DNA of 64,000 bases from Sepioteuthis lessoniana (lineage: Eukaryota; Mollusca; Cephalopoda; Myopsida; Loliginidae). Location: assembly GCA_963585895.1 (NCBI GenBank), contig OY757921.1, forward strand, positions 79,494,316-79,558,315, read 5' to 3'. The position numbers were made by a program, and so were the translations under genes. Positions 28,319-34,760 of this stretch are shown one piece after another. Numbering within the stretch: position 1 is the first letter of the stretch; each line of letters begins with the position of its first letter. The notes below the pieces were generated by a model that was given only the letters and a program-made list of their open reading frames with translations, was not told the origin of the DNA and searched no databases.

Positions 28319-28372
<54 letters not shown>

Positions 28373-28481
28373 TTTTTTTTGTCAGAAAACGCAGATCTAA
28401 CATTTTAAAAAATATAGGGTGTGCTGAAATAAATATCATTACAAAAAATATGAGTAATTTTAAAAGGTTTTTCTTTTATAT

Positions 28482-28567
<86 letters not shown>

Positions 28568-28820
28568 AGAAAGATTCTACAACAGATTTTACAATGTAAC
28601 TCGAATGAAATACCATTATTTTTCATGGTTTGTCTTCATGATAAAAATTCAGAAAATAAAATGTGTTTTTAAGTGGTACAGAAATTTAAGTTTTAATATA
28701 TGTGCAGCATTCTTCCTTTGCAAAGGATACAATTAACTTTGGGAGTGCTATATCCAAATTCTCTTGGCATTGCACATCTTCCCAACTCATAACATCTTCC
28801 AGGAATGTAGTCTGTGACAT
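1351..28820 (-). CDS. FIRRM: FIRRM (C1orf112) homologue, N-terminal 284 residues in nine exons; gene continues off the left edge
   Basis: Nine exons on the minus strand (28820-28731, 23724-23685, 16509-16421, 13595-13491, 11009-10869, 8518-8432, 6684-6615, 5186-5102, 1495-1351) join without any phase conflict into 284 residues. They align along their whole length with the N-terminal third of human FIRRM/C1orf112 as I remember it, for example LESIHSLPPSVIKTLIKS against LENIQSLPSSVLHIIKS. FIRRM is a helical, HEAT-like protein without enzymatic motifs; with FIGNL1 it dismantles RAD51 filaments and it also has mitotic roles (known of the family). Every intron is GT-AG. The first coding intron has U12-type signals, the others look U2-type. 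The start is the ATG of MSQTTFLEDV, which sits where the human protein begins with MSQ. No signal peptide or membrane segment is seen, as expected for a nuclear protein. The C-terminal two thirds must lie left of position 1. Confidence 0.9.
1755..2270 (-). repeat. Family D repeat, minus copy
   Basis: Inverted relative to the copy at 559. Contains four units of the roughly 70-bp internal repeat with TGTGCAAACAAAT. Confidence 0.8.
2373..3137 (+). mobile_element. mariner element, internally deleted, both TIRs present
   Basis: Terminal inverted repeats AATAAGTTTCCAGACTTTTT (2373-2392) and its complement (3118-3137) bound the element. The last 77 codons of the transposase (2845-3078) are open and hold YSPELAPCDFWLFPKLRG, the third catalytic Asp of the D,D34D triad. 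Parts of the N-terminal helix-turn-helix region remain (2640-2760), but the centre with the first two Asp residues is gone. It is a non-autonomous derivative in FIRRM intron 8. Confidence 0.88.
3912..4038 (-). mobile_element. tRNA-derived SINE, family A, 127 bp, 17-bp TSD
   Basis: Same element as at 332. The TSD TATCAAAAGCTTTGTGG is exact at 3895-3911 and 4039-4055. It lies in FIRRM intron 8. Confidence 0.93.
4318..4575 (-). mobile_element. tRNA-derived SINE, a further family
   Basis: On the minus strand it opens with GCTTATTGGCATAATGGTTA and has a B-box-like GGGTTCAATCCCAGG. Its 3' half recurs at 57343-57583. Read in FIRRM intron 8. Confidence 0.78.
5102..5186 (-). CDS. FIRRM: FIRRM coding exon 8
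   Basis: Encodes (I)CHGLFNLCKLVPALDIKIM to WKSLS, with a split isoleucine codon at the start and two bases of a lysine codon at the end. It matches human HSLLDICSVISSMD...WKFII. A second frame is also open here but cannot be joined to exons 7 and 9 in phase. Donor A|GTAAGT. Confidence 0.88.
5895..6330 (+). mobile_element. tRNA-derived SINE, family C, old copy with an insertion
   Basis: Head-like GTGTAGCGTAGTGGTTATC at about 5905, family C middle from about 6050 and tail (ATTGACCTTGTGTCAC...) to about 6290. The 60-100 bases between head and middle are unrelated. Confidence 0.65.
6615..6684 (-). CDS. FIRRM: FIRRM coding exon 7
   Basis: Twenty-three codons plus one base: SLLNCLDKLTIKPTEQDATD and LST. 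It continues exon 6 with no gap in the alignment to human LQKQLMELLDMVCMDPLVDD. Acceptor TTGTTGTCAG, donor A|GTGAGT. Confidence 0.88.
6812..7250 (+). repeat. Duplicated 0.44-kb segment, simple copy
   Basis: Homologous to 22357-23490, with shared CTTGGTCCTTTTGGCATTA and TTTTCTTCCATCATAATTTT. This copy has no inserts. Confidence 0.85.
7432..7893 (+). mobile_element. tRNA-derived SINE, family C, 5' truncated, split by a LINE 3' fragment
   Basis: Family C middle (7432-7570) and tail (7790-7893) are separated by a LINE 3' end (7571-7790). The two halves match the uninterrupted copy at 23112 across the break. Confidence 0.82.
7571..7790 (+). mobile_element. LINE 3' end inserted in a SINE
   Basis: An open frame of about 65 codons (DVLLWTPTHGRAKAG, TYIQQLCVDTGCSPEDLPEA, ERVRDIC) ends with TGA near 7783. 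It is the C-terminal tail of a LINE ORF2; the same tail is seen at 63857. The insertion point within the SINE is visible on both sides. Confidence 0.8.
7913..8040 (+). mobile_element. tRNA-derived SINE, family A, 128 bp, 18-bp TSD
   Basis: Plus-strand copy; TSD TACTCTTTTCTTGATCTT at 7895-7912 and 8041-8058. It landed next to a family C SINE. The 3' end TTGCTTCGATG..., shared with other copies, replaces a poly(A) tail. Confidence 0.93.
8432..8518 (-). CDS. FIRRM: FIRRM coding exon 6
   Basis: Twenty-nine codons, ESSQIYGKLLPALSEILSNL to KLQL, phase 0. It corresponds to human NSESVYSGCLHLVSDLLQAL and FKEAYSLQ. Acceptor TTTTCCAG, donor CTG|GTAATT. Confidence 0.92.
8767..9104. mobile_element. Fold-back (hairpin) element, 161-bp arms
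   Basis: Arms 8767-8927 and 8944-9104 are almost perfect inverted repeats around a 16-base loop. The outer part holds CCTGAAGAAGGCCAGAGGTG and CGAAACGTAGTG, motifs common in animal Penelope-like and other repeats. It lies in FIRRM intron 5. The near identity of the arms means recent origin or gene conversion. Confidence 0.9.
10165..10707 (+). repeat. Family D repeat, full copy
   Basis: Full-length plus-strand copy in FIRRM intron 5, close to the copy at 559 in sequence. A partial copy of the 3' block is at 9650-9815. Confidence 0.85.
10869..11009 (-). CDS. FIRRM: FIRRM coding exon 5
   Basis: Forty-seven codons, LVLDILECSDTCVKYVLG to KSYEHCK, phase 0 at both ends. It holds the best-conserved block of the window, LESIHSLPPSVIKTLIKS followed by HCK, against human LENIQSLPSSVLHIIKS followed by HCK. 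Acceptor CTTTCAG, donor AAG|GTGAGA. Confidence 0.93.
11388..11671 (-). mobile_element. tRNA-derived SINE, family C, full copy flanked by partial copies
   Basis: Minus-strand copy whose head lies near 11671 (GAGGTGCCCGTGATGTAATG). Partial copies of the same family abut it on both sides, at 11280-11387 (tail part) and 11672-11818 (head and middle), so three insertions or duplications are stacked here. Confidence 0.85.
12655..13315 (+). repeat. Family D repeat with a triplicated 5' end
   Basis: The first 260 bases are three units of about 86 bp that each contain the GGCATATCAACC motif and end in a (TA)-rich run; the usual body follows. No other copy in the window has this triplication. Confidence 0.82.
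13491..13595 (-). CDS. FIRRM: FIRRM coding exon 4
   Basis: Thirty-five codons, TNEFLTQTLQNIKDTITKAA to QLISLLE, phase 0 at both ends. Acceptor TTATTAG, donor GAG|GTCAGT. The amphipathic helix pattern fits the alpha-helical N-terminal domain of FIRRM. Confidence 0.87.
13961..14204. mobile_element. Fold-back (hairpin) element, about 115-bp arms
   Basis: Arms 13961-14072 and 14087-14204 pair with a few indels around an AT-only loop (AATATAAATATATG). Unrelated in sequence to the hairpin at 8767. Confidence 0.87.
14521..14745. repeat. Unclassified GC-richer insert between direct repeats
   Basis: A 40-bp segment ending TATGTATTTAAATAGCAGAT, together with its (TA)n neighbour, stands at 14461-14520 and again at 14735-14794. 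The 210 bases between them (TGGTGGCAAAAGCTGCTTGG...) are unlike the surroundings. Either an insertion with an unusually long TSD or a tandem duplication. Confidence 0.6.
15262..15400 (+). repeat. Polypurine tract
   Basis: Almost pure A/G on the plus strand for about 130 bases. Open frames on both strands here are composition artefacts. A B-box-like CTGGTTCAATCCCAGG follows at 15440-15455 and may mark another SINE fragment. Confidence 0.75.
15520..15975 (+). repeat. Family D repeat, copy with an internal deletion
   Basis: Full 5' half, but the block around CAGAGTGGACCTGGGAG is missing between CTCCGGG and TCTTACCCC. Confidence 0.8.
16421..16509 (-). CDS. FIRRM: FIRRM coding exon 3
   Basis: Encodes (G)ILKVICSSFLPHVKLMVV...KITNK, 29 full codons after the split glycine. 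It matches human ILKIIVEMFLPHMNHL. Acceptor TTTTCCAG|GT and donor AAG|GTAAGA are both strong. Ends in phase 0. Confidence 0.9.
16820..17286 (+). mobile_element. Remnant of a repeat-borne protein of unknown class
   Basis: The plus strand codes for KLKAGIFDGPQIQQLIRDPE, AELVNNMLTAFRNL, LPENLGSISDKQGERFHQDR and KKRKFKP at the end (17284). Close relatives occur as many uncharacterised, repeat-associated proteins in molluscs and arthropods, as I recall. The copy is broken. It lies in FIRRM intron 2. Function unknown; a transposon origin is inferred from copy number in other genomes. Confidence 0.6.
17691..17761. repeat. Perfectly spaced 35-bp hairpin
   Basis: Arms 17691-17725 and 17727-17761 pair with two mismatches and a single-base spacer. 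It sits in FIRRM intron 2. It could be a tiny MITE or a rearrangement scar. Confidence 0.8.
17898..18800 (+). repeat. Family D 5' part and expanded internal repeats, split by a SINE
   Basis: 5' end at 17898-18160; a family B SINE then interrupts (18173-18420), and six to seven units of AGTTAAATGGTTTCAAGTAT follow to 18800. The 3' block is absent. Confidence 0.78.
18173..18420 (-). mobile_element. tRNA-derived SINE, family B, about 248 bp, 12-bp TSD
   Basis: Minus-strand copy: head GGGTGTCCTTGTGGTGTAAT with tRNA-like boxes, tail ending in the GGTTTGGTTTGG motif shared with family D. TSD ACTATTGTTTGT at 18161-18172 and 18421-18432. It interrupts the family D copy that begins at 17898. Confidence 0.88.
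19690..21950 (-). mobile_element. Non-LTR retrotransposon (RLE type) copy, RT and endonuclease parts
   Basis: Reading from 21950 down, the minus strand gives GVWIPKEEN, NYIDTSVQKDR, LVILWLDLANTCCSILHKLV (RT core), RRYHVPGKIKKLILDYYNN, RAYMDDLTSVM (YMDD catalytic box), WRHDQVLRTVDD, and near 19970-19885 VVLMELTVPSEESIQVAF, the ELTVP motif of the C-terminal restriction-like endonuclease. Such order is typical of R2-like LINEs. Frames change several times, so it is inactive. It lies in FIRRM intron 2. Confidence 0.87.
22025..22232 (+). repeat. Family D repeat, 3' half
   Basis: Contains GTACTACCACTCCAGATCAG and the end block to CACCAACAGGGC. Confidence 0.75.
22357..23490 (+). repeat. Duplicated segment, copy with two inserts
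   Basis: Same segment as 6812-7250 but split by about 370 bp at 22673-23043 (unclassified, flanked by a short CCAGG repeat) and by the family C SINE at 23112. Order of events can be read from this pair. Confidence 0.83.
23112..23398 (+). mobile_element. tRNA-derived SINE, family C, about 287 bp, 13-bp TSD
   Basis: Head GTGCCTGTGGTGTAATGGTT, B-box-like GAGTTCAAATCCTG, tail ending in the GGGGTTGGGTAAAT motif. TSD ATAATTTTTGGGG at about 23099-23111 and 23399-23411. It sits inside a duplicated 430-bp segment also found at 6812-7250 without the insertion, which proves the insertion boundaries. Confidence 0.9.
23685..23724 (-). CDS. FIRRM: FIRRM coding exon 2 (residues 31-43 plus first base of codon 44)
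   Basis: Forty bases encode TFFTEGSDLHHGI plus one base of a split glycine codon. The start follows the AG at 23726-23725, chosen because it lies 10-11 bases from the U12 branch adenosine and keeps frame; LPKLI+TFFTEGSDLHHGIGILK then has the same length as the remembered human segment LPRLL...QILK. A second AG at 23712-23711 (after TTTTTTTACAG) could be used by a U2-type acceptor but would break the frame with exon 1. Donor G|GTAAG at 23684. Confidence 0.82.
23725..23742 (-). other. FIRRM: U12 branch point and 3' splice site of FIRRM intron 1
   Basis: The minus strand reads TTCCTTAAT at 23742-23734, matching the U12 branch consensus TTCCTTRAY, with AG at 23726-23725, 10-11 bases downstream. 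That spacing is typical of minor-spliceosome introns and too short for most U2 introns. Together with the donor at 28730 it defines an intron of 5,006 bases. Confidence 0.83.
24552..24720 (-). mobile_element. tRNA-like SINE fragment
   Basis: The minus strand has A-box-like TGGTGGCCGAAAGG and B-box-like GGTTTTGATCCC, with GC content above the surroundings. The adjoining 24760-24870 is a second, unrelated repeat fragment. Confidence 0.5.
24919..27092 (-). mobile_element. Non-LTR retrotransposon (RLE type), second lineage, 5' zinc finger and RT, with TSD
   Basis: The minus strand starts with a C2H2-like finger, CSCGHSFASIKGMRIHHTKM (from 26869), then a basic linker, NPFKFTKKLFEG, and the RT segment SSPGINSISYKLYKRCPKIL; the last part (25529-25041) has VFMNDVTLIAES, where the catalytic xDD box reads MND. 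A 17-bp direct repeat GGTATCATACAATAACT at 24902-24918 and 27093-27109 brackets it and looks like its target-site duplication. Internal deletion and frame changes make it inactive. Confidence 0.82.
27110..27800 (+). mobile_element. mariner element, second copy, longer internal part, rearranged left end
   Basis: Same family as 2373. It keeps more of the centre: HQDNAPVNNSILVTDYL at 27433-27484 gives the second Asp, and APCDF follows 34 residues later, so D34D spacing is intact, but a TGA replaces the Trp codon after APCDF. The left TIR is missing; instead about 40 bp of element 5' sequence stand inverted at 27110-27155. A telomere-like GGTTAGGGTTAGGG at about 27349 is a short expansion of the element's own sequence. 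Confidence 0.85.
28324..28563. repeat. Compound microsatellites (TG)n(TA)n(CA)n and (TA)n(GA)n
   Basis: 28319-28372 is a self-complementary GTGTG-(TA)n-CACAC run that can form a hairpin; 28486-28563 is 45 bases of TA followed by 33 of GA. Just 3' of FIRRM exon 1 on the plus-strand map, within its U12-type intron. Confidence 0.95.
28722..28730 (-). other. FIRRM: U12-type 5' splice site of FIRRM intron 1
   Basis: Read on the minus strand the intron starts GTATCCTTT, an exact match to the minor-spliceosome donor consensus RTATCCTTT and a poor match to the U2 donor GTRAGT. The exon upstream ends in ATT, which would be a weak U2 exon end. The matching branch point lies in front of the next exon at 23734-23742. 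Confidence 0.85.
28731..28820 (-). CDS. FIRRM: FIRRM coding exon 1 (residues 1-30, start codon)
   Basis: Encodes 30 residues from MSQTTFLEDVMSW to LPKLI, matching the human LEELSSWPEEL...LPRLL stretch. The ATG is 28820-28818. A polypyrimidine tract and AG at 28839-28838 suggest that the transcribed exon begins at 28837 after a leader intron. The exon ends in phase 0 and is followed at once by a U12-type 5' splice site. Reading on past this donor reaches a stop after about 14 codons, so the splice is needed. Confidence 0.86.
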
Positions 28821-29439
28821 TCTGCAGAGATTTTCCTCTGGAATGAAAAAAAACAAAAGTAAATTTTTATAATAAAATCTTTTATGATTTGATTTTTCAT
28901 AAAAAGATGAAATCGAGAAGACAGAAGCATACATGAAATAAAATGTATGTATGTAATATCGGCAGGGGCATAGCTGCTTAAAGAAAAAGAGCAACCAATC
29001 TGCCATGCATGTCAGACTGCGTACACAATAAAACATGTTCTCATTGAATGCATTGATCTGGCCCCTACAAGAGAAAAATATTACAACACAAGCTGTATGA
29101 AAGTACTATCTGAAAAAAAAAAAAAAACTTAAGTGGATTCTATAATGTCCTTCCTAAAAACAGTGGGCCAATATGGAAAAATTTGAAGACCTGACCAATA
29201 AAAATATAAACAAGACCAAAGTATCTAAAAATTATTGAATAAAAATGATCTGCACAGAAACTACACAATGTATAAATATTTGAAGATATGAAGAACTTGA
29301 AACATACAAACTTTCATCAAAATGACTTGATTCAGCGTTAAATGATCCGAAAAGGGTTGATATGCCATAAAATAAAACAACCAACCAACCAGGGGCATGG
29401 CAAAGTTAGGAGAAGGAAGATTAGTGCGATCAAAACAAT

Positions 29440-29700
29440 TTAGATGGAAGAACAGATGATTACAAGGCAAAATAATAAAGCCTATGATACTCTCAAGGCC
29501 TTAACCAAGACCAACCAGCCAAGAACAGTGATCATCAATGATAAAGATGGCAAGATACTGACAGACAGTGATGAAGTCCTGGAATGTAGACTGCAATGTC
29601 CTCTACCACTACAAACTCCACTCAAATGTATCCCTTCCACAAGTCAACCAAATCTGCACAGAAAGTGAAGACAGTCCACCAAGAATGAAGAAAGGAGTAA
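29440..29700 (+). mobile_element. LINE fragment (pre-RT region)
   Basis: KAYDTLKALTKTNQPRT then IINDKDGKILTDSDEVL matches the stretch between endonuclease and RT of RTE/CR1-like LINEs (IxDKDGKxLTD...VLxRW). Only about 75 codons are left, with the frame lost after LEC. Confidence 0.75.
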
Positions 29701-29849
29701 CAAATATAAAAACAGGTAAGGTCCTCTAAGTTACCTCTGGAACTAGTGAAAAGCAGTGGTAAGAAAATAGTAAGTCAAAAACATGAGAGTGACAGTATTA
29801 TTTTGTAGGGAGACAATAAATAATTATCTCCCTTAGAGAATGGACATGC

Positions 29850-30035
29850 ACGTTGAAGATCTCCGGATCACAGTGAACCTGGAAGTAATGGCACACACTC
29901 CCTAGAGCTCCAGAACTGGAGCCTCACCACCAAATCCAGTTTCGTGTCATATCCAGAACACCCCTTTTTTTGCAGGAGAGGTCTACCCCTCTGCAGGGCA
30001 CACAGTCAGTGTATTCTAAGCCCAGCCGAAATGGC
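29850..30035 (+). repeat. Family D repeat, 3' half
   Basis: Diverged copy with CACAGTGAACCTGGAAG and CCCAGCCGAAATGG. A short minus fragment of the same block is at 32235-32335. Confidence 0.7.
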
Positions 30036-30039
30036 GTTC

Positions 30040-31480
30040 TACATGATTTAGCGTTCCAAAAAGTTCATACACCTGGTACATTTTTCCCATTTCAGTGTTT
30101 AGCCGGGGTAAATTTTTAAGTAGGTATCTTTTCATAGAGAAATTGTGATTTGGGGGTGTTAGAAGTATGAAAGGATGGTATGCACGTGTTATCATTATAT
30201 AGTATGAATGGGTCAGTAAATGAAGCTGACTGGGATCAGTTCTTCAGGCTAACAACAGATAGCCGTCCCCTCTTTACCTTTTCCCATAAAACTTCGACTT
30301 CATGCTCAATTACAAATGTATTTTTCATTTTGTAATAAATATCATACACCTGGTACACACACAAAGTATAATTTTCTTGAAACTATTATGATTTTTTTTT
30401 AAGTACAATGTTGTTGCAAAATACTGATAGTTTCAATATTTTAAATCAATTCGGTCCATGTGAGACGATTTAATCTAATAATTTTAATTTAAATATTTGT
30501 GACGCGAGTAAAGTAGTTTACAATTATAATTATATAATTATAAACTACAAGCAAATATAAGACATTTATGGCCTTATATTGTCAATAAAAGTTTTTAAAA
30601 ACTCAATTTAATGTAATGAAACTTTTAACCGGATTGAATCTCTTAAAACATTGTTCTACAAATCAACTTTTAGTCTAAAAAGTTATTTTTGTTTTCCAAA
30701 CCTTATTTTTCATTTTTATTTTATTTATGTTTTTTCATATTGGTGATAAATGCCATTTTTATTTTTATAAATTAATCAAAATGAATAAAGAAAAAAAAAC
30801 TAATTGCACCGATCACCATATAGATGATCAACAATTTTGTCACTTAAGAACTTAAAAGTATCCTAACTTTTTTTAAATTCATTTTATGTAAAAAAAATTT
30901 TAAGAGATTTTAAGAACATCCTGATATCGTTACGACAAAAAACTGAAAAAATGTGTTTAAAAAAATAATGAAATATAAATAAAATGACTTAATTTATAAA
31001 GAAAAAAGCATAAAACATTGAAGTCCTTTTTTCGAAACAAAACCATTTTATGGTACTTTGAATTGATTTCGAGACTTGATTGATATATATTTTATAATTT
31101 ATTTTGAAAATAATTTTCTTTACTGATATAATTAAAAACATCGTAAGAACTTTTTTTTCTATTTCTTTACAAGGATCTAAAATGCTATCGCCAAGTTCAA
31201 TTTCTTTTTCGGTGACACGAAATAAATTGAACAACACATTTACAGTTGTAGCGAAGATAATACTCCCAAAATTAAAAAAATCAACTGCAATTAGTTCATT
31301 TTACATAATGAAAAATGTCAACTTTATTCTTCTTGGATCCAGTGAATTAACTAAGTAAAAATGTTAAATTTAAATGATTCAATAATGATAAAAATAAAAG
31401 ACTTAAGTTAACATCGAAAATTCTTTTAAAGAGTACACAAGTTCTCCGGAATTTAAACAATTAAGTGTCATCAAAACGAA
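30040..31480. other. AT-rich stretch without a recognisable gene
   Basis: Over 75% A+T by eye, no repeat family of this window, no exon with homology. Likely the upstream region or leader intron of FIRRM. 31600-33250 is similar apart from a short family D fragment. Confidence 0.6.
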
Positions 31481-31497
31481 TTAAAAATGTATCTTAC

Positions 31498-31580
31498 TTG
31501 TCAGCATAAATAAAAAAGTGGACAGACACACATCATTGTGTACACCTTGAAGTTGGCGCCTTAATCAGCCATGATGACAA
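31498..31580 (-). promoter_or_regulatory. Possible FIRRM 5' leader exon and promoter
   Basis: A donor-like ACAA|GTAAGA on the minus strand at 31497 and a GGCGCC-containing E2F-like site TTGGCGCC at 31553-31560 lie in the otherwise AT-rich stretch upstream of FIRRM exon 1. FIRRM needs a leader exon, since exon 1 begins at a good acceptor. The link is inference only; other donors are possible. Confidence 0.2.
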
Positions 31581-33269
31581 ACTTCCTCGTTGGGTTCATT
31601 CAAAACCCGAAACTGAACGAACGAAAAAGAAAGAAAAGATAATATACTTTTACCAATTTCATATTCCGAACCAAAACTTTAGAACAAAAAATACTAATAT
31701 GTTATAAATATCTGTTACATTGGTTGTTTATAATATTATAAAATACTATATAGTAAGACAAATCAAATTTCAAAATTTAGAAGTTCGGACGTATCAAACA
31801 AAGTTCATTTAAAACTTAAAACTTTACTTTCTAAATCAAAAAAAATATATAATCTTGTAAACCAATAATTTTGCAATAAACCTAGAAATATTCGTAATTA
31901 TTAAACAGGGTTGGCAATCTAAATACTAAAGAAAAATGCATGTGTGTATGGGAAAGAAAGAAGTCTCGTTACGAGACCTCTTTATCGTAAATAGTACTGA
32001 AAACAAGTAAGAAAATAATTTACTTTCAGTTACAATAAAAATTATTTTCAGCTGTGTATTTAGTGTGAAAGTTGTAATATAAGTTGTATTTCTAACATGA
32101 AGCAGGGGTATTTTTTAAAGAGTTACTTGAGCTTTTATTAAAAAAAAATTCAGGTTATAATACTTTTTAAATTAAAAATAAACATTGGCATATATATTCA
32201 TGTGTTTGATGGGTATGACACAAAATTGTATCCGGTGTTGAGACTTCGGTTTTGGAGCTCTGGGTATATAGTCAGCCGTTCGTTGCCATTACTCCACAAG
32301 ATCCACATTGGCTCAGGGTGGTAATAACTGTTTAAGAGTCAAATTGAAGTTCGAGCATTATCAATATTAAAAAGGAATATTTGAAACTATATTATGGTGT
32401 GCAAACTAATAATTATAATCAAATATAATTATGTATGAATTATTAGTATTAAGAATAGTAACTTTTACCGATAATAGTTTACAACTGATTATCATTAGTT
32501 ACTCGAAACTATATAATGGCTTGATAAAAAAAAGACTCACTTCAAGATCAAATAACATAACAAGGTTTGAGATGCCATAAAACTACCCAACTAGCCTTTA
32601 TATATATGGAGTATACGAAGGTTTGTCGTGGTAATGATGAATTGTGAAATTCTGAGGTTTGTATCTAACTCCTTTTTCTTAGTGCCCCATTCACTTGTTA
32701 TCTTCTTTTTGTTTGTCGAAGCTGAAAAAGAATTAAAAACAGAAAGTAAAACACAAGGATACTTTTAAACTCAAATTTTATTTTGGGGGTTAACAACTAT
32801 TCTGTGGTGTGAAATGTTTTCCAGACCAATAGAAATAGCCGCGCTCCCTTAGTCAAGGTGTTTGAAGAATATCATAGAATCATCTTTGGCAAATTGTAAG
32901 TTTGAGGGCCTACCATGTGTTTCTGTGTTCTGGGCATACGTTCAGTAGAAGCTGCAACTAGCAGGAGACACAGCGCGCTGCTAGGCCCTCAGGTCTTAGC
33001 AAGCACATTCGTTCCCACTGAGAACTGAGAGAGAAAGGCGCATCCGCCTCAGTCGAGGTGATAAAGGCTTCTGAAAGTGAGTTTCTCTTTGGCATCAGGA
33101 AGTCCCTCTTTTTAGGCATGCACCGATTTCGCTTCCTTTAAGAGGTCACATGAGAAAGCGTTACTTTTGCATTTTTTATTTTGTTTTCATGTTATTGTTT
33201 TTTATTTATTTGTTGCATGTGACAGGTGAGGAAGTCGATGCCGCAAACGTTCGTAAATTAGATGATTGA

Positions 33270-34090
33270 CATCGGACTCGACAAACGACAATGACAAGAG
33301 AGTAATATTCAAATGACAGGCCTTTATTGAGCGAATCGTATACAAAAGGTTTGCATAGGTGTAAAATCGCTGTTGCTGCATATCAGTAGTGTTGAAAGTT
33401 GGTGCGATCGAAAGGAGTAGACCCGGCTGTCTAAAATTTTTTAGCAACAGTGAGTATAGAAGATACAAGATGATCTTGGTGTTCAGTGCTGGTCATAGGT
33501 GTAGCTGCATGGTCAGGAATCTGGAGACGGTCGAAGAGGTGGACGCATCAGTTACAGAGGCTGGATGATCGATGTCCCGGTTTATTTAGTGCTTGATCCA
33601 CCGGAGGTGTATGTCAATGTGGACCTCGGAGTGCTGAAGATAGTCCAAGTGGAGATGTCGCTCATGGATTACAGTGCTGGTCGTCGGGTAGGCGTCGTCG
33701 GTCAGCAGGCCGTTATCGGATACTGGTGGTCTGGAACAAAGGCTGTTGGGTAGGGCAGGCAGGACTGGAACGTCTCTAGACTGGCACACCGATTCCCAGT
33801 CATAAAGATAAGACTGTAGAGAAGAGAAAAATCTCGTATTTTGTTTTGGCGCGCTATTTAATTCAACACTGAATTTCACCCAATCAGGATGACTTATCCC
33901 GTTCAACCCGGACCTTCATTTCCGGCTAGCAAAACGGGTGAGCGGCCAAAATCCAGTCTCTTCGGCTTGAGACGGCGACCAGAACAGACGTGCCTCTGGT
34001 CGTCCCTGCTTAGCGATGCTTTTTAGCTAGACAAGCCACCCAGTGTGGACATCTCACTGTGGCTTTAACACTAGCAGCAGCAACATGGAC
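33270..34090 (-). repeat. Unclassified interspersed element, longer of two copies
   Basis: Shares CACCCAATCAGGATGAC, a CAATGACAAGAGAGT end and several other blocks with 60200-60630. On the minus strand it has a CCAAT-like GATTGGGTG followed by an AT-rich box and, farther on, AATAAA, so it resembles a regulatory terminal repeat. It may be a fossil LTR; no coding part is attached. Confidence 0.5.
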
Positions 34091-34573
34091 ACTCAACGAG
34101 GGAACCATCTAGCTTATGGATTCTTTACAAGGAATCCCAGTGGAACATAAATTAGAAACATACGCATGCCTTCCACAGGCACCACTTCTTGTCACCCCAA
34201 AAATTGACTATGTCGATCCGAGCGTCACTCCGCTCTCGACACACAAAACTACACGGTGACTTTGAATACTTCCTTCACACGTCCAACAACACGCTGCCAT
34301 CTCAACATCCCGCTAAGCCATCGCGTCTCCAAAACTAACAAGCCTAAACACCACGAGTCTTGCAGCACCAAGAACAAACCATATTTAAAGCTGCAAATAA
34401 AAACTTTCGTTGTTGTGTGTGTTAAAGAATAGTTTCGTAATTCATTTGTGTTGCCCTTAAAAAATATAGTGATAGTGTTAAACAAAATAACCATTTCACT
34501 CATCTATAAGACCTTCTATTATGCTTGCCCTTACAAGAACAGTTTGCATTATAGACAGGCAGTCAGCAGAATA

Positions 34574-34760
34574 AGCTGCGAGCTGAAGCATGATTGGCGG
34601 GCGGCAGGATCAGCTTCGAGCTGGAACGTAATCGGCGGGTAGTAGGACCGGCTGCAGGCTGGAGTATGATTGGCAGGTGGCAGGATCAGCTGCGAGCTGG
34701 AGCATGATTGGTGGGCAGCAGGATCGGCTTCAGCGGTCAGCAGGAACAGCTGCAGGCTGG
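34574..34760 (+). repeat. 38-bp minisatellite, four units plus remnants
   Basis: Units start at 34574, 34612, 34650 and 34688, exactly 38 bases apart (AGCTGCGAGCTGAAGCATGA...), with degenerate parts to 34760. Much more GC-rich than its surroundings. Confidence 0.88.

Noticed and set aside
28320-28600. YIYIYI- and ERERER-type ORFs (also at 14519, 24249, 57159, 57492, 59278, 62520)
   Set aside because: Microsatellite translations.
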